DNA of 64,000 bases from Desulfacinum infernum DSM 9756. Lineage in GTDB: Bacteria; Desulfobacterota; Syntrophobacteria; Syntrophobacterales; DSM-9756. Of this stretch, positions 18,194-25,252 are shown piece by piece. Within the stretch, counting starts at the first letter, position 1, and each line of letters opens with the position of its first letter. A model generated the notes under the pieces. That model worked only from the letters and a program-made list of their open reading frames with translations, did no database searches and was not told where the DNA came from. The stretch is from the NCBI RefSeq assembly GCF_900129305.1, contig NZ_FQVB01000003.1, positions 175,012 through 239,011 of the forward strand, in the 5' to 3' direction. The position numbers and the translations under genes were made by a program.

Positions 18194-18652
18194 CTACTTG
18201 TTTTCGCCGATCTGGCCGAAGACGTACTTTCCCAGAAGATCCTCCACATCCAGGGGCGGCTGGGTATCCATGATCCATCCCCCCGGTTCGATGTACACGT
18301 CCGATCCTCCGGCGGTAATGGAGATGTACTTGTCCCCGATGATGCCCATGGTCTTGATGGCGGCAATGACGTCTTCTTCCAGCTTGACGTCTTTTTGGAT
18401 CCTCAAGGTCACCACCGCCTCCCCGCCTTCCAGGCGGATGTCTTCCACCTGCCCGATTTCCACGCCCGCCATGGTCACCGCGGCCTTCTTCTTCAGGCCC
18501 GAAACGTTGGAAAACCGGGCGTGGACTACGTAATCGGAGCTTCCCCACAGGCGCACGTCCCCCAGGTTCAGCGACAGATAGGCCACGCAGGCGAGACCGA
18601 TCACGATGAAAAGTCCCACTCCGGCTTCCAACCCCCACGAGTTCCGATTCAT
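18194..18652 (-). CDS. mlaD: MlaD: MCE-domain substrate-binding protein of the Mla lipid transporter
   Basis: 152 residues, ATG 18652 with GGAGG just upstream. One N-terminal membrane helix (GVGLFIVIGLACVAYLSLN) anchors the protein; the MCE domain follows (VHARFSNVSGLKKKAAVTMA, GVEIGQVEDI, then IGDKYISITAGG). MlaD forms a ring in the periplasm that passes phospholipids between the inner and outer membranes with the MlaFEB ABC core. It is the last gene of mlaB-F-E-D on the minus strand; no mlaC or mlaA is in the window. Confidence 0.92.
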   Translation of the reverse strand: MNRNSWGLEAGVGLFIVIGLACVAYLSLNLGDVRLWGSSDYVVHARFSNVSGLKKKAAVTMAGVEIGQVEDIRLEGGEAVVTLRIQKDVKLEEDVIAAIKTMGIIGDKYISITAGGSDVYIEPGGWIMDTQPPLDVEDLLGKYVFGQIGENK

Positions 18653-18725
18653 CGGCTTGATTCCTCCAAGTGTCTGCGGTTCTCGGTCGAAGGCTTACGG
18701 CCTCCGCTACCCCTCCCCCACGGCC

Positions 18726-19562
18726 TCATAGCAAAATGGATGTGGCCACGTAGTCGCTCACCAGAATGGCCACCGACGAGACCACCACGGCATCCGTGGT
18801 GGCCCGGCCCACGTCTTCCGGGCCGAAGCTTCCCCGGTCCACACCGGCGTAATAGCCCTTGTAGGTGCAGATCCAGACGAAGAGCACGGCGAACAGGAAG
18901 GACTTGACGATGCCCATGTAGACGTCCAGCCATTCCACGCTCCTTTGCATGCCGTCCAGATAGGCGCCCGGATTCACCCCCAGAAGCGACACCCCCACCA
19001 GGTAGCCTCCCACGATGCCCACCACGTCGAAAAAGGCCGTCAGGAGCGGCACGGCCACCAGGGAGGCCACCAGCCGGGGGGTGATCAGGTAGGCATGGGG
19101 ATCGATGGCCATGCATTCCAGGGCGTCGATCTGCTCCTCGATCCGCATGATGCCGATCTCGGCGCAGATGGCCGAACCCGCTCGTCCCGTGACCATGAGC
19201 GCCGAAAGAACCGGACCCAGTTCCCGGATGAGGCTCAAAGCCACGGCGGCCCCCAAGAGCCCTTCCGATCCGAACTTGGACAGGGTGTAGTAGCCCTGGA
19301 GTCCCAGCACCATGCCCGTGAAGGCGGCGGTAAAGCCGATCACGAAAAAGGACTTGGTGCCGATGAAGTGCACGTGGCGAAGGACACTATGAAACTTCCC
19401 GGGCCGTCGAACGATGCCCCGAACGGCATAAATGAGAAAAATTCCCGCCCGGCCGGTTCCCCGCACATGCTCCAGCGCCCACCGCCCCAGCCTTCTCAAA
19501 AGCTCCACCAAGGGTCCCTCCGTCGCCTGAACCCGGTACGCCTTCCGCGTCCGGGATGTCAT
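18726..19562 (-). CDS. mlaE: MlaE: permease of the Mla phospholipid transporter
   Basis: 278 residues; ATG 19562 overlaps the mlaF stop by 4 bases. It carries several hydrophobic helices and the family's signature stretches: FFVIGFTAAFTGMVLGLQGY, IRELGPVLSALMVTGRAGSA, EIGIMRIEEQIDALECMAID, and a C-terminal YKGYYAGVDRGSFGPEDVG loop. It forms the inner-membrane core that works with MlaF (ATPase), MlaB and MlaD. The N-terminal ~45 residues are soluble and polar, slightly longer than in E. coli. Confidence 0.93.
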   Translation of the reverse strand: MTSRTRKAYRVQATEGPLVELLRRLGRWALEHVRGTGRAGIFLIYAVRGIVRRPGKFHSVLRHVHFIGTKSFFVIGFTAAFTGMVLGLQGYYTLSKFGSEGLLGAAVALSLIRELGPVLSALMVTGRAGSAICAEIGIMRIEEQIDALECMAIDPHAYLITPRLVASLVAVPLLTAFFDVVGIVGGYLVGVSLLGVNPGAYLDGMQRSVEWLDVYMGIVKSFLFAVLFVWICTYKGYYAGVDRGSFGPEDVGRATTDAVVVSSVAILVSDYVATSILL

Positions 19563-20380
19563 GAACGATCACGGCCTCCCGCCGCAGCCAGGAGCTCCGC
19601 CAGGTACCCTTCCTGGTCCCGGGCCCTTTCGTCGGCCCGCCGGCTCAGGAACTGGACCACCCGCTCGTCCCGGCTTTCCCGGATGGACTCGGGCGGTCCG
19701 GCGGCCAGCACCCGGCCCTGGTCCAGCACGATGAGCTGATCCGCAATGCGAAAGGCGCTTTCCAGTTCGTGGGTCACCACGATGAGCGTCATGCCCATGG
19801 CTTCCCGCAGTTCTAAAATAAGGTCGTCCAGGCCGGCGGCGGTGATGGGATCCAGCCCCGAAGAGGGTTCGTCCACAAAGAGGATCTCCGGGTCCATGGC
19901 CAGGGCCCGTGCGAGCCCGGCTCTCTTTCGCATCCCGCCGCTCAACTGGGACGGCATGTAGTCTCCGAACCGGGTGAGGCCCACCTGGTGGAGCTTGATC
20001 CGCACCATGATGGAGATGGTGGGTTCCGCAAGGCGCGTGTGCACCCTGAGCGGTACGGCGATATTGTCCTGCACCGTCATGGAATTGAAAAGGGCTCCGG
20101 CCTGGAAGAGCACGCCGATCCGCTTTCGGTAGGCTTCCATCTCCCGGGAATCGAAAGCGGCCAGATCCTTCCCGTCCACGAAGATCTGTCCGGGACCTGT
20201 GGGCTTGAGGCCGATCAGGTGGCGAAGCAGCGTGCTCTTGCCGCAGCCGCTCACCCCCATGATCACGGTCACCTTCCCCGCCGGCACGTGGAAGGAGATG
20301 TCCCTGAGAACCTGCCTTTGGCCGTAGAAGCTGTTGAGATTCCTGACTTCAATGATCGCGCGCGCATCAGTTCCGGCCAT
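19559..20380 (-). CDS. mlaF: MlaF: ATP-binding protein of the Mla phospholipid transporter
   Basis: 273 residues, ATG 20380, overlapping mlaB by 14 bases. Complete ABC ATPase: Walker A GVSGCGKST, Q-loop region GVLFQAGALFNSMTVQDN, signature QLSGGMRKRAGLARAL, Walker B ILFVDEPSSGLDPITAAGLD and switch histidine VVTHELESAF. GALFNSMTV after the Q-loop is typical of the Mla/Ttg2A group. It powers phospholipid movement with MlaE. A ~25-residue charged C-terminal tail extends past the usual end. Confidence 0.94.
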   Translation of the reverse strand: MAGTDARAIIEVRNLNSFYGQRQVLRDISFHVPAGKVTVIMGVSGCGKSTLLRHLIGLKPTGPGQIFVDGKDLAAFDSREMEAYRKRIGVLFQAGALFNSMTVQDNIAVPLRVHTRLAEPTISIMVRIKLHQVGLTRFGDYMPSQLSGGMRKRAGLARALAMDPEILFVDEPSSGLDPITAAGLDDLILELREAMGMTLIVVTHELESAFRIADQLIVLDQGRVLAAGPPESIRESRDERVVQFLSRRADERARDQEGYLAELLAAAGGRDRS

Positions 20381-20693
20381 GATCCGCTCCCGCGTCGGCC
20401 AGAATGTCCAGCCGGGCCAGCTCCAGCATTTTCATCACGGATTCGCTCACCCTCTCCAGGCGCCAGGATCCGCCTTTGCCGCTCACCAGGTTGCGAAGTT
20501 CCACCAGAAGCGCCACGCCCGCCGTGTCCATGCGCCCGATTCCCTCCAGGTCCACCACAACCTCCGTGGGCCGTCGCTTCTTGAAGGCCTTCAGGAGCTC
20601 CTTGCGGATACCGGGAACCGTCTCCAGATCCAGCCGGCCCTCAATGGCAACGGATACGGCGCCGTCCTCGTTCCAGTCCAATCGAATTCCCAT
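20367..20693 (-). CDS. mlaB: MlaB: STAS-domain subunit of the Mla transporter
   Basis: 108 residues from ATG 20693 (MGIRLDWNEDG). The frame extends upstream to 20774 only because a 7-bp repeat array (20711-20769) has no stop in this frame, so that part is not protein. STAS features: VSVAIEGRLDLETVPGIRKE, VVVDLEGIGRMDTAGVALLV with the DTAG switch region. STAS subunits bind MlaF and stabilise the ABC core. Here it is the first gene of the operon, whereas in E. coli it is the last. Confidence 0.85.
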   Translation of the reverse strand: MGIRLDWNEDGAVSVAIEGRLDLETVPGIRKELLKAFKKRRPTEVVVDLEGIGRMDTAGVALLVELRNLVSGKGGSWRLERVSESVMKMLELARLDILADAGADHGRN

Positions 20694-20710
20694 GAAACAG
20701 CCCTTGTCCG

Positions 20711-20769
20711 TGAGAAGTGAGAAGTGAGGAGTAAGGAGTAAGGAGTGAGGAGTGAGGAGTGAGGAGTGA
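20711..20769. repeat. Heptamer tandem array, TGAGGAG type
   Basis: Eight consecutive 7-bp units (TGAGAAG x2, TGAGGAG, TAAGGAG x2, TGAGGAG x3). It lies immediately upstream of the mlaB start. Confidence 0.85.
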
Positions 20770-20893
20770 TGCATCTAACGTTAGACACTTTCCCCTTCCA
20801 GGAGGGTGGTAGACGGATTCCCCGCAAACTGCCCCTCCCCCAGCCCCTAATCCTTAATCCTCTAATCCTTTAATCCTTCAGTCCACGCTCCGC

Positions 20894-20998
20894 CGTCACC
20901 CGTCACCCATCACCCATCACCCATCACCCATCACCCATCACCCATCACCCATCACCCATCACCCATCACCCATCACTCACCACTCACCACTCACCACT
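20894..20998. repeat. Heptamer tandem array, CATCACC type
   Basis: Fifteen perfectly phased 7-bp units: CGTCACC x2, CATCACC x9, CATCACT, CACCACT x3. This is the longest array in the window. Confidence 0.9.
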
Positions 20999-21101
20999 CG
21001 TCCGCCCTTCCTTGACCCCCGTCATGCCTTACGAATATACTCGGCTGACTCACGTTTGGCCATAAATTCCATCTTATCCACAGATACCCCGAGGAGTGGT
21101 C

Positions 21102-21626
21102 ATGACCCAAGTGCAAGAAAAGCCCGCCGTACTGCAGGCCATCTACGAAAGGCGGAGCGTCCGCCATTTCCAGGACGCTCCGGTGGAGCGCGGCCAGGTG
21201 ATGGAAGCCCTCCGGGCGGCCTCCTGGGCCCCGTCGGGCCTCAACAACCAGCCGTGGCGCTTCGCCCTGGTCTGGGACCCGGAACTCAGGAACACCCTGG
21301 CGGGCCTGACTCGGTATGCAGCCACCCTGAAGGCCGCGGCCGTGCTGATCCCCGTCTTCCTCGACAAGGAAAGCTCCTACGATTACGTGAAGGACTGCCA
21401 GGCCGTGGGCGCGGCCCTTCAGAATCTTCTGCTGGCCTGCCATGCCCAGGGGCTCGGCGCCGTCTGGATCGGCGAGATCCTCAAGAACAAGGAAAAGGTG
21501 CGGGAAGCCCTGGGACTTCCGGAACGCCTGGAGCTCATGGCCGTGGTGGCCGTGGGTCATCCGGCGCACACCAAGCAGTCGTCCCACCGTCGCCCCCTGG
21601 AAGAGCTGATCGTCTTCGATCGATAA
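21102..21626 (+). CDS. Nitroreductase family protein
   Basis: 174 residues from ATG 21102, with GAGGAG five bases upstream; a GTG two codons earlier lies inside that ribosome site. FMN-binding features of the family: IYERRSVRHFQDAPVERGQV, ALRAASWAPSGLNNQPWRF, and AVGAALQNLLLACHAQGLGA with VWIGEI. It probably reduces quinones, nitro compounds or other electron acceptors using NAD(P)H. The small size fits the minimal nitroreductase fold. The next gene follows after 24 bases, likely the same transcript. Confidence 0.88.
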   Translation: MTQVQEKPAVLQAIYERRSVRHFQDAPVERGQVMEALRAASWAPSGLNNQPWRFALVWDPELRNTLAGLTRYAATLKAAAVLIPVFLDKESSYDYVKDCQAVGAALQNLLLACHAQGLGAVWIGEILKNKEKVREALGLPERLELMAVVAVGHPAHTKQSSHRRPLEELIVFDR

Positions 21627-21650
21627 CCCTCCAACCGCGAGGACGCGCTG

Positions 21651-22283
21651 ATGATACTCGAACACTACGTGGTGGGCATGCTCCAGACCAACTGCTATCT
21701 GGTCGCCGACGAGGAAACACGGCAGGCGGTGGTCATCGATCCGGGCGGCGATGCGGAACGGATCGCCGGAAGGATCCGCCAATTGGGCCTGGACCTGGTG
21801 GGGATCCTGAACACCCACGGCCACTTCGATCATGTGATGGACGCCTGGACCTTGAAGGAAGAGTTGGGCGGCCTGATCTTCCTGCACCCCAAGGACGAAC
21901 CGCTCCTTTCCGACCACAAGGTGGGTTTGGGAGCCCTCTTTGCTTCCCTGGCCAAATCGCCCCGGGGCAAGGTGGACGAATGGCTGGAAGAAGGAGAGGA
22001 ACTCACCTTCGGATCCATCCGCATGACGGTCCTGGAAACCCCGGGCCACACCCCCGGCCACGTGGCTTTCCATCTACCGGACGCCGGAGTCCTCTTCGTG
22101 GGCGACACCCTCTTTGCGGGATCCATCGGCCGAACCGATTTTCCCGGCGGGTCCTACAACCAGCTCATCCGGTCCGTGGAAGAAAAGATCTTCACCCTGG
22201 ACGGCAAAACGAAAGTCTTCCCCGGCCACGGGCCTCAGACCACGGTGGAGCGGGAGCGGCGCACCAACCCGTTTTTCAATTGA
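21651..22283 (+). CDS. Metallo-beta-lactamase fold hydrolase (glyoxalase II-like)
   Basis: 210 residues, ATG 21651. Zinc site THGHFDHVMD (HxHxDH), second ligand in ETPGHTPGHVAFHL, the aspartate in FVGDTLFAGSIGRTDFPGGS, and a terminal histidine in VFPGHGPQTTVERER. This pattern, especially GSIGRTDFPGG, is that of hydroxyacylglutathione hydrolase-like and persulfide dioxygenase-like single-domain proteins. It should hydrolyse a thioester or related metabolite in the cytoplasm. Confidence 0.9.
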   Translation: MILEHYVVGMLQTNCYLVADEETRQAVVIDPGGDAERIAGRIRQLGLDLVGILNTHGHFDHVMDAWTLKEELGGLIFLHPKDEPLLSDHKVGLGALFASLAKSPRGKVDEWLEEGEELTFGSIRMTVLETPGHTPGHVAFHLPDAGVLFVGDTLFAGSIGRTDFPGGSYNQLIRSVEEKIFTLDGKTKVFPGHGPQTTVERERRTNPFFN

Positions 22284-22306
22284 AACGAGACAAACAGGAG
22301 GGGACC

Positions 22307-22747
22307 ATGAACCGCCGATTTGGAACCGTCGTGATGGTGACCGCGCTTCTGACCCTGTCTTTGGGGGGGTGCGCCTGGTTTCAGCGGGAGACTCCGGCCG
22401 GAACCGAACAGACCCCGCAACCGGCCGCCGCGTCCGCCCCCATGTTCTACGACTTCCAGGACATCCCCGTTCCCGGCGAACTGAGCCTCCAGTCCGACCA
22501 ATCCACCGTGTTCCAGGGCGGCGGCGTCAAAACGGGCCTGCTGGTCTTCAAGGGCCGTGTGGACCCCGGGTCGGTCATCAATTTCTTCCAAGTTTCTCTG
22601 GCCCGGGAAAAATGGCGGATGAAGGGCAGCATCCGCTACCGCAAGTCCCTGCTCCTTTTTGAAAAGGACGACCGATTCTGCATCATCAACGTCTATGAGG
22701 GGCATCTGTACACCTACGTGGAGATCTACGTGGTGCCCACGATGTAG
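22307..22747 (+). CDS. Lipoprotein of unknown function
   Basis: 146 residues, ATG 22307 with AGGAGGGG upstream. Lipobox LGGC gives a mature N-terminal Cys at 22, followed by a Pro/Thr/Ala linker and a compact domain with DIPVPGELSLQ, FKGRVDPGSVINFF and REKWRMKGSI. The DIPVP...G.V....F pattern recalls small periplasmic lipoproteins found beside envelope genes in related bacteria, but I do not recognise a named family. The stop codon's last G is already the first base of a heptamer array. Confidence 0.75.
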   Translation: MNRRFGTVVMVTALLTLSLGGCAWFQRETPAGTEQTPQPAAASAPMFYDFQDIPVPGELSLQSDQSTVFQGGGVKTGLLVFKGRVDPGSVINFFQVSLAREKWRMKGSIRYRKSLLLFEKDDRFCIINVYEGHLYTYVEIYVVPTM

Positions 22748-22816
22748 GGGAAAGGGGAAAGGCTAAGGGTGAAAGGGGAAAGGTGAAAGGCTAAAGGGGA
22801 AAGGCTAAAGGGGAAA
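22747..22816. repeat. Heptamer tandem array, GGGGAAA/GGCTAAA type
   Basis: Ten phased 7-bp units starting on the last base of the lipoprotein stop codon: GGGGAAA x2, GGCTAAG, GGTGAAA, GGGGAAA, GGTGAAA, GGCTAAA, GGGGAAA, GGCTAAA, GGGGAAA. Confidence 0.85.
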
Positions 22817-22867
22817 GAGGAATACCCGCAGCTCTACTTTGGGAAAAGCGCGGGGCAGACGTGCCCT

Positions 22868-22958
22868 ACTCCTTACTCCTTACTCCTTACTCCTAACGCC
22901 TGACGACTCACGACTCACGACTCACGGATTACGGATTACGGATTACGGATCACGGATT
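22868..22958. repeat. Heptamer array that changes unit but keeps its phase
   Basis: Thirteen 7-bp units: ACTCCTT x3, ACTCCTA, ACGCCTG, ACGACTC x3, ACGGATT x3, ACGGATC, ACGGATT, running to 7 bases before the coaBC ATG. Confidence 0.9.
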
Positions 22959-22964
22959 ACGAAA

Positions 22965-24173
22965 ATGCTTCGAGGAAAATCGATTCTTCTCGGTGTGACG
23001 GGCGGCATTGCGGCCTACAAGGCGGCGGAACTGGTCCGGCTGCTGGACAAGCAGGGGGCCGTCGTCCAGGTGGTCATGAGCGCCGCGGCGCAGCAGTTCA
23101 TCACGCCTCTCACCCTGCAGGCCCTCTCCGGGCGACCGGTCCTCACCGACCTTTTCGATCTGGGAACGGAATCACGGATCGGGCATATCCAGGCCGCCCG
23201 GGAGGCCGACCTCATCGTCGTGGCGCCCGCCACGGCCAACGTCCTGGCCAAGATGGCCCACGGCTTGGCGGACGACTATCTGACCACGGTGCTTCTGGCC
23301 GCCACGGCCCCGGTGATCGTCTGCCCGGCCATGAACCATGTGATGTACGCGCATCCGGCAACCCAGGAAAACCTTGAACGCCTCAAAGCCCGGGGCGTTC
23401 ACGTGGTGGAGCCCCAAGCCGGGGAACTGGCCTGCGGCGAGGAAGGCAAAGGCCGCCTGGCGGAACTTTCCCTTATTTTGGAAACCGCCGTTCGGGTCCT
23501 CACCCCCAAGGACCTCCAGGGAAAGCGGGTGCTCGTCACGGCCGGCCCCACCTGGGAACCTTTCGATCCGGTGCGCTTCATCACCAATCCGTCGTCGGGC
23601 AAGATGGGCTTCGCCCTGGCCGTGGAGGCCTCCCGCCGCGGGGCTCACGTGGACCTGGTGACCGGCCCGACCCATCTGCCGGATCCCCCCTTTCTCAGCA
23701 CCCACCGGTTGAAGACGGCGGGGGAAATGGACAGCGTCGTGAGGCACCTGGCCGCCGACGCGGACGTGATCGTCATGTCGGCGGCGGTGAGCGACTACCG
23801 GCCCGAAGAACAGGCCCCCCAGAAGATGAAGAAAACCGACCGGGATCTCACCATCCGGCTGGTTCGAACCCCCGACATTCTGGCCGGAGTGGGCGCCGCC
23901 AAGAAACCCGGGCAGGTGGTGGTGGGCTTCGCCGCCGAAACGGAGAACCTCATCGAAAACGCTTCGGAAAAGCTTCGAAAGAAAAACCTGGACTTCATCG
24001 TGGCCAACGACCTCACCCAGCCCGGATCGGGCTTTCGTTGCGACACCAACCAGGTGAAGATCCTGGACTCGGGCGGAAATGTGGAGGCCCTTCCCTGCCT
24101 GAGCAAGGAGGAAGTGGCCCGGCGGATCCTGGATCGCATTGCGGGGCTTGTGAAGAAGGCGAATCATGAATGA
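22965..24173 (+). CDS. coaBC: Bifunctional CoaBC: phosphopantothenoylcysteine decarboxylase/synthetase
   Basis: 402 residues from ATG 22965 (MLRGKSILLGVTGGIAAYKA). The open frame runs back to 22839 only through the heptamer array, so the longer form is rejected. CoaC half (1-~185): flavin-binding TGGIAAYKAAELVRLL, PAMNHVMYAHPATQENL and the active-site ELACGEEGKGRLAE. CoaB half: VTAGPTWEPFDPVRFITNPS, SGKMGFALAVEA, AAVSDYRP and KKPGQVVVGFAAETEN. It makes 4'-phosphopantetheine from phosphopantothenate, cysteine and CTP for coenzyme A. No ribosome site is visible because the repeat array ends next to the start codon. Confidence 0.95.
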   Translation: MLRGKSILLGVTGGIAAYKAAELVRLLDKQGAVVQVVMSAAAQQFITPLTLQALSGRPVLTDLFDLGTESRIGHIQAAREADLIVVAPATANVLAKMAHGLADDYLTTVLLAATAPVIVCPAMNHVMYAHPATQENLERLKARGVHVVEPQAGELACGEEGKGRLAELSLILETAVRVLTPKDLQGKRVLVTAGPTWEPFDPVRFITNPSSGKMGFALAVEASRRGAHVDLVTGPTHLPDPPFLSTHRLKTAGEMDSVVRHLAADADVIVMSAAVSDYRPEEQAPQKMKKTDRDLTIRLVRTPDILAGVGAAKKPGQVVVGFAAETENLIENASEKLRKKNLDFIVANDLTQPGSGFRCDTNQVKILDSGGNVEALPCLSKEEVARRILDRIAGLVKKANHE

Positions 24174-24948
24174 GGCGGAAGTTCGGCGTCTGGCCGAAAG
24201 CATCCTGGGGACGGTGGCCGGCCTTCGGCGTGCCGGCCTGAGGGAGATCCTCCGGGAGGAGCCCCGGCAGGCCGCTCCTCCGGCGGACCAGCGCGAGGAA
24301 CCCGGGATCTCCATGGCGGCCCCCGCGGAAACGGAACACCCTACGGCAGAACGATTTTCCATCCAAACGGAAGCTGCGCAGGGGGACGAAAAGGAGAAAG
24401 CGGAACGGCTCCTGGCCGTGCGAGACGAACTGGGCGAGTGCCGCCGGTGCCGGCTCCACGAGACCCGGACCCACCTGGTCTTCGGAGAGGGGAACCCCGC
24501 GGCGCGCCTCGTCTTCGTGGGCGAAGGCCCCGGCGCGGACGAAGACCGGCAGGGCCGCCCCTTCGTGGGCCGAGCCGGAAAGCTCCTGGACAAGATGATT
24601 CAGTCCATCGGGCTGGAACGCGGGCAGGTCTACATCTGCAACGTGGTGAAATGCCGCCCGCCGGGAAACCGCACGCCGGCTCCGGAAGAGATCGAGCCCT
24701 GCTCGCCTTTTCTCACCAAACAGTTGGAAGTCATCCAGCCGAAGGTTATTTGTACCTTGGGAGCCTGCGCCACCCAAACGATCCTGCAGACCAGGAAGTT
24801 CATCTCCGAACTTCGTTCGGGCGTGCGCCTGTGGCGGGGGATTCCGGTGGTGCCCACGTACCATCCGGCCTATCTGCTGCGAAACCCCGCCAAGAAGGCC
24901 GATGTGTGGAAGGATCTCCTGCGGGTGTTGCAGATCCTGGAAGGGTGA
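24166..24948 (+). CDS. udg: Family 4 uracil-DNA glycosylase (4Fe-4S type)
   Basis: 260 residues; ATG 24166 overlaps the coaBC stop by 8 bases. Residues ~1-85 are a variable acidic N-terminal extension. The catalytic domain has CRRCRLHETRTHLVFGEG (first two cluster cysteines), FVGEGPGADEDRQGRPFVGR, KCRPPGNRTPAPEEIEPC (last two cysteines) and TYHPAYLLRNP. It removes uracil from DNA as the first step of base-excision repair; the iron-sulfur form is typical of thermophiles and many anaerobes. Confidence 0.93.
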   Translation: MNEAEVRRLAESILGTVAGLRRAGLREILREEPRQAAPPADQREEPGISMAAPAETEHPTAERFSIQTEAAQGDEKEKAERLLAVRDELGECRRCRLHETRTHLVFGEGNPAARLVFVGEGPGADEDRQGRPFVGRAGKLLDKMIQSIGLERGQVYICNVVKCRPPGNRTPAPEEIEPCSPFLTKQLEVIQPKVICTLGACATQTILQTRKFISELRSGVRLWRGIPVVPTYHPAYLLRNPAKKADVWKDLLRVLQILEG

Positions 24949-24956
24949 AGCCATGA

Positions 24957-25029
24957 GCGGGCGGGGATAAACCCCGCCCCTACTCAACAGGTCCATCTGC
25001 TTTCGTAGGGGCGGGCTTTACGCCCGCCC
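24957..25029. repeat. REP-like palindrome pair in inverted orientation
   Basis: The 24957-24983 copy is identical to those at 13152 and 14496. The partner at 25005-25029 (GTAGGGGCGGGCTTTACGCC then CGCCC) is the inverted form, 21 bases away. Confidence 0.8.
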
Positions 25030-25100
25030 TTCAGGACCTGTCCATGAGAAAGAATCGCCCGATTTGATTTGAAACGCGACCTCGTTTCGTTCGTGCGGGC

Positions 25101-25130
25101 TGTAGGGGCGAATAATCATTCGCCCCTACA
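25101..25130. repeat. REP-like palindrome
   Basis: TGTAGGGGCGAATAATCATT followed by CGCCCCTACA: a palindrome with 14-base arms, same class as 16640-16667. Confidence 0.8.
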
Positions 25131-25252
25131 GGGGCCTGTTTTCCAAAGGTACGTTTCATCCTTCGTTGTCACGAGCCGTCCGTGATGGGGTTGATGTGAA
25201 AGAGATCCGCGAATGGACGCAAATGGTTGGGACGCGACGTAAAGGAGGCACC

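Larger units (their letters stand above)
20694..21101. other. Spacer filled with 7-bp tandem arrays
   Basis: 408 bases between divergent mlaB and the nitroreductase gene. It holds two heptamer arrays (20711-20769 and 20894-20998) and, between them at about 20846-20880, a third weak run of TAATCCT-like units of 7 to 8 bases. No gene; promoters for both flanking genes must lie here or in 20999-21090. Confidence 0.7.
24949..25252. other. Spacer with three REP-like palindromes
   Basis: 304 bases between udg and nfeD. They hold palindromes at 24957-24983, 25005-25029 and 25101-25130; a CGCGAATGGACGCAAATG string near 25208; and the nfeD ribosome site at 25241. No gene. Confidence 0.7.

Noticed and set aside
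20894..20998. CRISPR array
   Set aside because: Units are 7 bases with no spacers; it is a simple tandem repeat.
22839..22964. N-terminal extension of CoaBC
   Set aside because: It translates the heptamer array (TPYSLLLTP...), and the family starts at MLRGKSILLG.
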